DNA of 64,000 nucleotides, taken from Campanula takesimana. Lineage: Eukaryota; Streptophyta; Magnoliopsida; Asterales; Campanulaceae. The position numbers and the translations under genes were made by a program. Shown piece after piece: positions 11,631-20,751 of this stretch. The notes below the pieces were generated by a model. That model was not told the origin of the DNA and searched no databases. It saw nothing but the letters and a program-made list of their open reading frames with translations. Position 1 is the stretch's first letter; each line of letters begins with the position of its first letter. The DNA is taken from contig JAOWBW010000144.1 of the NCBI GenBank assembly GCA_026119855.1, forward strand, positions 1,737,809 through 1,801,808, written 5' to 3'.

Positions 11631-11971
11631 GGTGAAAAATGACAGAATGACAGAATGACCCTAAAAGTTAACTCTGTTATGCAGTTTAGTCCAAAACTAA
11701 CGGAATCAGTTAGGAACTTAACCGAAGTAACAGAAATTAATAAAAATAAGTTAAATAAAAATACTATGTATGCAATCGGGGTGAGAGGTCCAAGGCGGGG
11801 TGTCTACAGAGCCCCTCGGCGACGTGGATTGCGAAGCAAAACGCGTCGACGAAAGAAAGACAACTGCCGAGGACATCGACAAGAGAAAACAAAGACTCGA
11901 TAAAACAGGAATTTGAAATTACAAAGGATAGAAGTGCGCTCCCTGTGTGAGCGACTTTTGCTGATGGAAGA

Positions 11972-12196
11972 GGTATGGTGATTTGAGCGGTCCACCATGG
12001 ACCAAAATTGGTGCGCGGTGCGGCATATTCTGATGCGCTGTGCGGCGGTATGGTGATTTGAGCGGTCCACCATCGACCAGAATTGGTGCGCGGTGCGGCA
12101 TATTCTGATGCGCTGTGCGGCGGTATGGTGATTTGAGCGGTCCACCATCGACCAGAATTGGTGCTCTGTGCGGCACCTGGTGCTCTGTGCGGCACC
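11972..12196. repeat. 75-bp tandem repeat, three copies
   Basis: Copies begin at 11972, 12047 and 12122, an exact 75-bp period, each starting GGTATGGTGATTTGAGCGG. The period is a multiple of three, so all minus frames stay open and encode a 25-residue repeat. The third copy grades into the 47-bp repeat. Confidence 0.9.
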
Positions 12197-12470
12197 TGTT
12201 GATGCTGGTACTCTGTACGGTACCTGGTGCTCTGTGCAGCACCTGTTGATTCTGGGACTCTGTGCGGTACCTGGTGCTCTGTGCGGCACCTGTTGATTCT
12301 GGTACTCTGTACGGTACCTGGTGCTCTGTGCGGCACCTGTTGATTCTGGTACTCTGTGCGGTACCTGGTGCTCTGTGCGGCACCTGTTGATTCTGGTACT
12401 CTGTGCGGCACCTGCTGATTCTGGTGCTCTGTGCGGCACCTGGTGCTCTGTGCGGCACCTGTTATGTGTA
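12172..12470. repeat. 47-bp minisatellite built on GTGCGG(C/T)ACCTG
   Basis: About six units alternate GTGCGGCACCTGTTGATTCT and GTGCGGTACCTGGTGCTCT, giving steps of 28 and 19 bp between GTGCGG cores (period 47). Units vary by a few bases, so the array is polymorphic internally. Confidence 0.85.
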
Positions 12471-12931
12471 TGCTTTGCAGATATATGTGCTTGTGCAAGA
12501 AGATGCATGAAGAGAGAAATTGTGCTCGTGGTGTGATGAGATTTTGGAACACCCTTGCAATGAGAGAGAAGTAAGAATGTAAAGAGTGATCTTGTGTGCG
12601 GTGTGATTTTGAGGAAAGCGTCGGATGTATTCATACCTTCACTTACCATTGCCGCTTGAGTGGAGATGGATTCCTGATGTCCGCGGAGGATGCTTTGATG
12701 GAGAATGTCCATTCTTTAGATGTTGATGAGAGAATGCCCTTGATGTTGGGTTGGCGAGATGGTACTCTGGATGATGGGTCGGTCGTGCCAAAAGGCTGCC
12801 TACGTATCTCTTTAAGAGAATCAGACCAGCGTAGTTCAAGGATGATGGAGAACGCTGGAGGAGAGGCCAGGAGCAAAGCAAAGCAAAGCACATAATTTTG
12901 CACATAGAAGGAGAAAAAGTAAAACAAAAAT

Positions 12932-13097
12932 CTTTTTTTTTTTTTTTTTTTTTTTTAGATTAGAAAGGAAAGAATATGTACACATGTGAGGAAAAGATTT
13001 TTTTTTTTTTATTTTTTTTTTTTTTTTTAGATTAGAAAGGAAAGAATATGCACACATGTGAGGAAAAGATTTTTTTATTTTTTTTTTTTTTTTTTTT
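12932..13097. repeat. 72-bp tandem repeat with long T tracts
   Basis: Two units beginning AGATTAGAAAGGAAAGAATA at 12957 and 13029 each carry ACACATGTGAGG and end in a T run broken by one A. A further T run precedes the first unit. Such tracts are prone to slippage and assembly error. Confidence 0.85.
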
Positions 13098-13200
13098 AGT
13101 TCGTGGGTGAACCATTTTAACCATTGTGTGCTTGTGAAGCCAACCCAAGATCAAGTCATGTTCAGTCGAAGTCCGGATTGCCTCGCTTGAATTCTGTTGT

Positions 13201-13270
13201 CGCTGGTGTGCCCAACGAAGATTGATGTCTAATCCCGCTGGTGTGCCCAACGAAGATTGATGTCTAGCCC
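13201..13270. repeat. 35-bp direct duplication
   Basis: CGCTGGTGTGCCCAACGAAG and the next 15 bases are repeated back to back at 13201-13235 and 13236-13270, differing only near the end. Confidence 0.9.
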
Positions 13271-15726
13271 CAAGAGATTTGTCGATTATGGGGCTTGAAA
13301 AGACTTTTGATGCCGAGATGAGGGGTTGCTGATTGTAAAGCCCCTAGAATGCCTTTGATGCCAAATTTTGAGGGACTTGCATAGCTCCAAGATAAATCAG
13401 CTCTTGGACCATTCGAGTAAATCGCCCTTTGTTGTTGTAGTGAGCAAGCCCTAAGAGGAGATCGTTGATGCCAAGCTTCGAGAGATTGCCCAAGTGTCGT
13501 GGGCTTGTAGATGGTGAGATGTGAAGACCTTTCATTGTAAAGCCCCAAATTACCTCGCGATTGGCTCGGCATTGAGAGCGGGTGTACCGTTTGTAGAATT
13601 CTTGATAGAGATCTCCTTCTTGCTCTTACTGGGGAGATGAATGGCCTCATTATGGTCGATACCCAAATGGCTGAGGGCTTATGTCAAAGGATGCAGTAAT
13701 GTCTTGCGGTGCCGTCGAGGTCGTGGAGGATAAGGTCTTGGCGTGATAAAGTCTCAAATGAGTATGCTTGCTTGACTCTTCTTGAGTTGAACTAATGACG
13801 GATCTTCGGATGCAACTAGTGCTGTGGCCCAACTTTATCTGAGCTGCACCTTGTGCTTTTGATCTTGGAGAAGGGGGTGCTGAATTGCAGAAACATTGGG
13901 ATTGGCCGTGGCATTTCCCGCTATAACCCTGTTTTGATTAGGGTTTAGCATATTGAATCTTTTTCCTTTTCTCTAAGACTTTCTTCATGATCTCGTTGAA
14001 AGTTCTAACAAAAATCATCAACTTCATTCATAACATCGGAGTCTTCATTTAAAACCAAGAGTCCTTTGAAGTGTTGAGAGACCCTTGAATCTTGATTGTT
14101 CTCATGGAGCCATAAGACTACTCCACATTGCACTTGCTCGAGTATTGTTGCCCAAAAGACTGTCGGTCGCGGAGCCCTAACACTGCCCTTTGCTTGAATT
14201 ACTGTAATGCCGTAGCCCAAAATATTGTAGATTGCGAAGCCCGTTGAGACCTTCGGTGCTGAATTGAGGAAGCTTCCAATGTTGCACATGACTTGGTTGG
14301 GGATACTGCTGGGGAGTTAATTGTTCTTTGCCGAGGGAGCCTTTAAGACTTGACCGTAGCCCCTAGAGTGCCATCATTGATTGCGAGAAAGGTCCACCCT
14401 TGATTGGGGAAACGAGCACGGGCACACATGACAAGAGGGCTTTTTGACATCCCTTTTGAGGGACTTTGAGGATAGTCTCACACATCTTTCTTGAGCATAG
14501 CCCCTAGGGCGTATTGATTGCCAAATGAAGCAAAAGAATCCCTTGTTCTTGAGTCACATAGCCCCTAGGGCGTCACCATTTGTTGAGCAAAGCAAGAGTG
14601 ACTCGTCCTCGTGTGAGGGAAGAAACATGAGAGGATATGGCAAGAGCTACTCCATTTCTCGGGAGCCTTTCGGCGTACTTTAGAAGCACATACTTGAAGA
14701 AGCCTTGAGAACTGAGACACATGTTGTTGCTATTTGCTGCCCAAGCCAATTGACTAGTTAGGGATCATTTTTGCGACCTCGTGCCCTTTTATGATGGGCT
14801 TTTTATCGGATGGATCTTGGCTACCACGGGCCTTCTTTTCATGAACCCAAAAATGCACACTGCTGGAGAATGATGCCAATAACCCAAAACAACCTTTGAT
14901 GGTGCCATATCTTGTCGAGCCTTTTGCAATCCCAAAGTTGACTCGGTGGGGAATTGACTTGCTGAGGAGATCCAATGTAGAGCTCGTGCAGTTGTCTTCT
15001 TTAGAGGCTGGGGATCTCCATTTCTCTTTCCCTTCTCTCTCTCACTCTCTCATTTTTTTTTATGACGCACCCTGTTTTTTTCCTAGACCGCCCTTTCGGG
15101 TTTTCAATCTAGCGGGCATCTCTTTTGCGTCTTCATCATTTTTTTTTGACTCAATTGATGAGGAAGTGTCCATTGACTCTAGCTGAGGAGATAAGACATG
15201 TGATTTTGCGGTGGAGACCCTTTGTCACTAATGATGAGTGACATTGACTTGACTAGGGAAGTGTCCCTAGTATTGACATGTATTTTTTATTGAATTGAAT
15301 GACTCGCGAAGGCAAGTAAGTCATTAAGAGAGAAGAGAAGGAAAGCCCCAATTTGATTGCAAGGAATTGGGAGTATGCAGAAAGAATAGAAGTCCCTAGA
15401 CTCGACAAGGAGCGCGAAATGATTTCAAATCTAAGAAAGTTGTTCAATCTTTTTGGTGATTAATTCATTGGCAAATGAATCGTACAAAGATGTCTTGACA
15501 AGTTCGAGATGAAGGCCGATCACCATAACGCGCTAGGGCTAAACATATCTTCTTTCTTGCATGAGACCGGACCCGCAGGTTGCCTACGTTCCTCCAGTGT
15601 AGAGGCTCAGGTCACCGTAGTTCTTGTTGATTCTCCATTCTTCGGATGGAATTGTTGCTTCGTAGCTTCGTCCTCCTTTGGTGGATGGAATGATGTTGAT
15701 CTTGATGTGAACTTCTTTGATTGAGG

Positions 15727-15767
<41 letters not shown>

Positions 15768-16146
15768 TGCTCTAACTTTGGCCTAGGTTGATTTGAAGAG
15801 TTCAACCTAGCGAGCATTTTTTTTTTTTTTTTTTTTTATCCCCCTTTGAAAACTTTGCTTGATTTTTTCTCCATGCTTGATGTCTTGGATTCACCGTTGT
15901 TGTTGATGTCGTTGCCTTCGTCACGATGTTTAGCCCCTAGGCGTTCAAGCGATGGCCTTCGTTCTAAAACTTGTTTAGACATCTTTTCATCATTTTGCCA
16001 AGAATTAATTGAACAACTCGGAAGAGTGTATGAGGACAAGAACGACTTTTTATTTGATGACTCAATGGACTCGAACATAGGACGAGAGAAAACATTAATG
16101 CACACATTAGAGGACTTTTGACTCTTTTTTTTTTTATATCCTATTT

Positions 16147-17202
16147 CTAGGTAGAGAAAGAGAAACGGAGATTGTTGTCGTCATCCCCCATGTCGTTGTA
16201 GTCCTCATTGTCATTGTAGTCTTCCATGTCACTACATTCTTCCATGTCATTGCTAGGGAACCCTTTGTCGTTGAAGCTTGTGTCATAGGAGGACTCGGCC
16301 ACTTCTCGGAGCAAATTGTCAATTCTAACCCCCGCATCATACATGCTTGAAAAATCGGAGTGAAAAGCCCCACTAAGATGAGTGCGGTAGTCCATTTTCA
16401 AACACTTCAAGAAGATGTCCATTTGTTCATTCTTGGAAGGCCTATCAACCATCTCGGCTAGCTTGTCATTCCAACGGCGATAGAAGTCCCCAAATGATTC
16501 ATCACCCATTTGCACGGTGCTCTCCAATTCCTTCTTGGTGGGGCGGAATATGGAGTTGCCTTGATATTGTGACTTGAAGGCAAGAATAGCGGCATCCCAA
16601 TTGAGGCGGGTGGAAATCGGAAGCCCCATATAACAATCTTTTGCGACCCCCTCGAGAGTAAGCGGGAAGCATTGTGCTATTATTTGAGGAGACACTTTCT
16701 TTGGTAGCATGGCCCAAATGTAGGAGTCAACATGAGCTTCGGGGCAAGAGTTGCCGTTGAACTTGCCAATATCGGGCATCTTGAACTTTTCGGGAAGAGC
16801 CTCCATTGTGTTCATGAGGAGAGAAGCTTGATGAAGATCGGTGCTTGGGCCATTGTGCAAATTTAGCCCACTAAGCCTTTGGTCAATGTAGGACATGAGA
16901 GTGTTGACCAAACGGGTATCAATGCTTTGGACCTTTCTTTCACTCGTGAGCCCTTTCAATTGGTTCTTGAGTTGAGCAACTTCTTTCTCGTGGACCGTTT
17001 TCACATGCTTGTAACGAGCTCGCCATAGATCATCCTTGCGGCGGACATTCTCGGCTAGTGTATCAACTTGCCCTTTCAATACTTCCACCATGCGGAATAA
17101 CCCTTCGTTGGGCACGGGAATGTTCTCACCCTTGTTGTTGTTGCCGTTGGAAGCCATTGGACCTATTGGAAGAGCACGGTTGATCTTAGATTGGCCCCAC
17201 AA
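16147..17202 (-). CDS. Gag-like protein of the TR-GAG retrotransposon
   Basis: An intact 351-residue frame; a second methionine at 17157 (MASNGNNNKGENIPVPNEG) is the more natural start. Residues 40-90 are charged and coiled-coil-like (VRRKDDLWRARYKHVKTVHE). The central part matches the Ty3-type retrotransposon Gag domain: FNGNSCPEAHVDSYIWAM, a Leu/Ala-rich segment with KDCYMGLP, then F-KSQYQGNSIFRPTKKE and ESFGDFYRRWNDKL. The tail is acidic and Asn-rich (DMEDYNDNEDYNDMGDDDNN). No CCHC knuckle is visible, unlike most plant Gags. It should form the particle shell. With no pol in the element, enzymes must come from a relative. The frame is uninterrupted, in contrast to the dead ORFs around it. 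Confidence 0.85.
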   Translation of the reverse strand: MWGQSKINRALPIGPMASNGNNNKGENIPVPNEGLFRMVEVLKGQVDTLAENVRRKDDLWRARYKHVKTVHEKEVAQLKNQLKGLTSERKVQSIDTRLVNTLMSYIDQRLSGLNLHNGPSTDLHQASLLMNTMEALPEKFKMPDIGKFNGNSCPEAHVDSYIWAMLPKKVSPQIIAQCFPLTLEGVAKDCYMGLPISTRLNWDAAILAFKSQYQGNSIFRPTKKELESTVQMGDESFGDFYRRWNDKLAEMVDRPSKNEQMDIFLKCLKMDYRTHLSGAFHSDFSSMYDAGVRIDNLLREVAESSYDTSFNDKGFPSNDMEECSDMEDYNDNEDYNDMGDDDNNLRFSFST

Positions 17203-18053
17203 ACACCTTTTGGATAAAATGAATTAACCCACAAACAAAGAAAAAGACTCAACCACATAAGGAAAAACGACTCTTTTTTTTTTATTATTTATTTACAAAG
17301 TCGGAAGGACGTGGTCCTTTTTGGGGTTTCTAGAAAAATAGTGGAATCGTCACACTAGTATATAGACATTCTCGCGGTCCCATATACTCATCGGATTCCA
17401 CCACGCTTGTGAGACCTACATGTATCGGGATTAAACTAAATTAATGTAATAAATCATACATGCGGGGACGGATTTTTATTTTCGTCCAAAATAACCACTT
17501 TTGGGGACGGAGTTTTATTTCGTCCATTGCAACAAATTGGCATGTATGATTTGAAGACATTAGTTTAGGGAAATCTCGGTACATGAAAAACCGACTTGAG
17601 TCACGGAGTGTTAGACCCTAGACTAGAATTGTGTGGTTTGTGCTCGGCTTGAATATGAGGCTTAAAGGTCACCCCCGGCATGTAGTCATGAACTACGCCA
17701 CGGGCTGAGGTTTACCGCTTCGAAAGAACCAAGGTCGAGTGGATCTTGAAACTTTCTAGGACGGGCCTCGACGGGTTTGGGGTTGGACTTGTGCGACTCG
17801 ATAGTGAGCAGTTGATAAGAATATGTGCATGTAGTGTGAGGTCTAACATGTGACAAAACATTTTTTTTTTTTTTCAAAAGAAATAAATAAAAAAACAAAT
17901 AAGCACATAATTACAACTTTCGAATCACCCGTGTGACCGATAAAAATAAACAGAAAGTAAAAGAAATTGTATGCAGGCCCGGTGCCCACACACTGTCATT
18001 CTGCTCTGTTCTACTTTCTGTGCACTGTTCTGTTTCTGAAAAATTGCCCAGAA

Positions 18054-18119
18054 GCGCGCGCCTCAGGGAAGTGATGTGGGAAGCGCGCGCATTGCGCAAT
18101 GAATATGAAAGGCGCGCGC
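18054..18119 (-). repeat. 29-bp-phased GCGCGCGC triplet in the TR-GAG leader
   Basis: GCGCGCGC occurs at 18054, 18083 and 18112: 8-bp blocks with 21-bp linkers, steps of exactly 29 bp. The linker sequences are unrelated, so spacing and block are conserved rather than a whole repeat unit. Confidence 0.93.
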
Positions 18120-18249
18120 ATCTGGGGTACCTGTCAGAATGTTAGAAGAAACTGCGGACTCAGGGGGTTGCCCTGGTCCCAAATTATGTAACTTTCCCCT
18201 GCAGAAACTTGTTAGCACAGAAATATGAAATTGAAGGACAAGAAGGAAG

Positions 18250-18315
18250 GCGGGCGATTCTGATAATAAGGGTCGGACGCGCGCGCGTTAGGGCAAGAAG
18301 GCCGAAGGCGCGCGC
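18250..18315 (-). repeat. Second 29-bp-phased GC triplet in the TR-GAG leader
   Basis: Blocks at 18250 (GCGGGCGA, decayed), 18279 and 18308 (both GCGCGCGC) are again exactly 29 bp apart. The gap from the previous triplet is 138 bp. Confidence 0.88.
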
Positions 18316-18400
18316 TTCCTACCCTTTTTGCCAGAATGCCCAGAAAATAGAATAAAAGAACACCAAAAATGAAAACGCAAGTTTAACCCTCTAAATTCTT

Positions 18401-18417
18401 CCCCAGCGGAGTCGCCA
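18401..18417 (-). other. Primer-binding site (tRNA-Arg type) of the TR-GAG element
   Basis: The reverse complement is TGGCGACTCCGCTGGGG, one base from the LTR at 18419. This form is known from Tat/Ogre-lineage Ty3 elements and is usually assigned to tRNA-Arg. Confidence 0.85.
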
Positions 18418-19124
18418 CTGTAGATACCCCGGGGAACCACGACTTGGCTAGAGCGGTGAATTATCCTAGGATGTCTAACTTGTTTTTAGATTGTTTAGAG
18501 TCGCCACCTATGTTTTTAAAGGAACATAAGAAAAACCTAGAAATAGCCTAATTTATGTACAAAACCAGAGATTCGGGAGAGAAGGGTTCGGGGGTTAGGT
18601 GACGGAGTGGGAAGTACTTAAACACCCACTCCGCCCCGCTTATGCGGGTCTTGCTACTATTGGTGTTCTAATACTAAATGTCCTTCAATTTATTAACAAT
18701 GCTAACAATTATAATGTAAAGAAAAAGGGGAAAAGAATGATTTTATTAATTTAATGCTAAATAGTTACATGTTGGACTAGTGCTAAATGATTACATTAAG
18801 AAATGAAATATAAATTAAATGAAGTTTGGAATGTTGTGATGTAACCTTGGCCAAACTTCAATAGTGAAGTGGCCTTTTGGTTGTATCCCTTTTTATGGAG
18901 ATTGCATACTAGTAAGACTAGACAAATAAAATAAGCGAAGAAAAGAGATGTTGTACCTTAGGAAAGAGGACTTCAAACTTGGACTTGAAAATGGTGTTGT
19001 TGTAGAGAAAATGTTGTGCAAACACTTTGTGTAGTGTTTTGTAGAGAAAGATTGTTGAGATGATTTGTGTAGAGTTTTTGTTCAAGTCTCAAAAATTGGG
19101 TCCCTTTCCAAGGTAGAAGATGAT

Positions 19125-19136
19125 GGTTTTTATAGG
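19125..19136 (-). promoter_or_regulatory. Candidate TATA box of the TR-GAG 5' LTR
   Basis: CCTATAAAAACC on the minus strand, upstream of the primer site in transcription order and preserved in both LTRs (11249-11260 in the other). Confidence 0.5.
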
Positions 19137-19432
19137 TAAAAAAAAAGAGGGAAATGATGGAGGGAAAAGATGATCATCCATGTGAAATAGAATTGACCAA
19201 TCAAAAATAAGATAAATAAAAATAATAAATAAAGAAATAAAAGAAAATCAAATAAAATAAAAAGGAAATATTTTGTTTTAATGAAAAGGCTAGAAGTGTG
19301 GGATTGGGAGTTAATGAGAAAAGGGGGGATGAATGTGGATGTAAAAAGATGGTTTTTGTGATCAAGAAAAGATGTTTGTAAATAAGAAAAGGGAGGGAAA
19401 TAAGGTGCAATCCGTTACTGCCAAAGTGGGAA

Positions 19433-19498
19433 GCGCGCGGGTCCGGCTTTTGGGGCGGGATGCGCGCGCGGCTCACTGGCAGTGCCGGAAGCGCCCGC
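19433..19498 (-). repeat. Intact 29-bp-phased GC triplet in the right TR-GAG LTR
   Basis: Blocks GCGCGCGG, GCGCGCGCG and GCGCCCGCG start at 19433, 19462 and 19491, steps of 29 and 29 bp, the same phasing as the two leader triplets. Confidence 0.92.
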
Positions 19499-19669
19499 GG
19501 GTGAAAAATGACAGAATGACCCTAAAAGTTAACTCTGTTATGCAGTTTAGTCCAAAACTAACGGAATCAGTTAGGAACTTAACCGAAGTAACAGAAATTA
19601 ATAAAAATAAGTTAAATAAAAATACTATGTATGCAATCGGGGTGAGAGGTCCAAGGCGGGGTGTCTACA

Positions 19670-19674
19670 GCAGG
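19670..19674. repeat. Right 5-bp target duplication (GCAGG) of the TR-GAG element
   Basis: Matches 10539-10543. LINE ORF1 continues in frame from 19675. Confidence 0.93.
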
Positions 19675-20751
19675 TTACTAGGAGACCCATATTATGGGAG
19701 CCCAGAGTCAAAAACGAGCCCAAAGAGGAAAACCACTCACCAATCATCAAATTTTTCTCGTGGCCCAAACCCCCAAACAAATCAAAGAGTGGAGAAATAC
19801 CATCTAAACCCAACAACAAAAAACCCAAACACCACAAACATTCTTCGCCAAGCCATCCATACCCTTTTAGACCACCAAAATGAAGCTTTCTATAGAGCCC
19901 ATGAAAGAATTCAAGGACCTGCATGGAAAAAATCAAAAGCAGCAAAGGTGGATCTGCTGTGGCCTAAATCAATCACCAATCTACCCGGAATTCTAATCCG
20001 AGAGCCAACCGATCCAAACCCATCTCAAAACCCAAACCCCTCTTTCCGAAATAGAGATAAGTCAAGGGTAAAAATGAAAGAACCCATTGAAGAGGAGGGG
20101 CAGAAGAAGAGGATAGTGATGATCAAGACAGCAGCAACCGGGTAATATCGTGGCCAAGAAAAGTGGGCGAAACTTCAAGAATCTTTGAACAAAACTTGGA
20201 AACTTTAAACCACCAAGAAACCCAAGTACTGCATACACAAACAAATCTCATGCCACCCCCAAATAAACCCAACTCTAACCATCAACTCTAGCACAACCCG
20301 TCCTACGCTGCTGATCCCGTCCAAGGACCAAGAAGAAGAAATGATAGATTCAGAAAATTCGAAAGGAAACCATAAGAAAACCGAAGCCTCGGTTGATGAT
20401 TCTGACCCTCGCACACCTTCCAGATATCGGGACCAAAGTAGAGAATTCAGACAAGATTCGGGGGAGAGTGTGACTCAAAAAATGAAGCGGCCACCACTTG
20501 TTCATGTGATACACATTGGAATCCAACGCCAAAAGACTTCGTCTTCCACGAATGAAGAATCTGATACGAAGATTTACAAACACACTTTCGAAGTCTACCC
20601 TCATTCGGAATCCGAAACACCCATCACTGGAGCAACAATTATGAGCAATGAATTTGAATCGCTCGTGCGAGTTCATCTAGGAGAGATGGAACCAAACAAA
20701 GAAGAAAGGACTGCGGAGGTTGATCCTAAACAACCTCCTTCACCAGAATGA
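19675..20751 (+). pseudogene. LINE ORF1, part downstream of the insertion
   Basis: It continues the frame of 10127-10543 (LLGDPYYGSPESKTSPK...), a Pro/Asn/Lys-rich linker without a named domain. It is broken by a TAA at 20143-20145 and another near 20206, then reopens at 20341. It ends in TGA at 20749-20751, which overlaps the ORF2 start as ATGA. That coupling suggests ORF2 was translated by termination-reinitiation, as proposed for some LINEs. Confidence 0.75.

Larger units (their letters stand above)
10544..11808 (-). repeat. 3' LTR of the TR-GAG element (left copy)
   Basis: Nearly identical to 18419-19669. By eye the differences are a few substitutions (for example near 10558, 10567 and 10957), length changes in A and T runs, an extra GACAGAAT unit at 11641-11658, and a rewritten patch at 11585-11602 that forms a perfect hairpin. 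A minus-strand TATA-like CCTATAAAAACC is at 11249-11260. The purine-rich minus-strand stretch at 11809-11818 (GAGGGGCTC) is the likely polypurine tract. Confidence 0.92.
11809..16146 (-). other. Non-coding internal region of the TR-GAG element
   Basis: No pol domain is found on either strand. The stretch is a patchwork of local repeats: 75-bp and 47-bp minisatellites (11972-12470), a T-tract tandem (12932-13097), a 35-bp duplication (13201-13270), dispersed AGCCCCTAG motifs (13339, 14358, 14499, 14560, 15932), and long T runs at 15730-15766 and 15818-15838. The open frames in it are accidental or repeat-driven. Confidence 0.75.
17203..18400 (-). other. Leader of the TR-GAG element
   Basis: This is the 1.2 kb between the primer site and gag. 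No gene is seen. It includes two GC block triplets (18054-18119 and 18250-18315) and a short repeat of GGGGACGGA(T/G)TTTTATTT at 17464-17519. Confidence 0.7.
10544..19669 (-). mobile_element. Non-autonomous gag-only LTR retrotransposon (TR-GAG type)
   Basis: The borders are TGTAGATACCCC...GTGTCTACA on both LTRs (10544-11808 and 18419-19669) with the 5-bp duplication GCAGG. The primer site at 18401-18417 and gag on the minus strand set the orientation. The 6.6 kb between LTRs holds one gag-like ORF (16147-17202) and no protease, RT, RNase H or integrase in any frame. TR-GAG elements of this design are known in plants, and they depend on pol from an autonomous relative. The tRNA-Arg-type primer site suggests a Tat/Ogre partner (inference). 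The LTRs differ by only a handful of substitutions by eye, so the insertion is recent. Confidence 0.9.
18419..19669 (-). repeat. 5' LTR of the TR-GAG element (right copy)
   Basis: TGTAGATACCCCGGGG...GTGTCTACA, 1251 bp. It keeps the intact GC triplet at 19433-19498. A minus-strand TATA-like CCTATAAAAACC at 19125-19136 is the candidate promoter. AGAGTCGCCACCT at 18497-18509 repeats the first ten bases of the primer site. Confidence 0.93.

Noticed and set aside
11972..12470. CRISPR-like repeat array
   Set aside because: The units are contiguous tandem copies without unique spacers, inside a plant retrotransposon, with no cas genes. It is a minisatellite.
11804..12712. 302-codon minus-strand open frame as a protein-coding gene
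   Set aside because: All three minus frames are open because the repeats lack stops. No domain, and low-complexity repeated peptides.
13264..13650. 128-codon minus-strand open frame in the TR-GAG interior
   Set aside because: No recognisable domain and composition like the surrounding non-coding repeat-rich DNA. A relic of pol was looked for and not seen.
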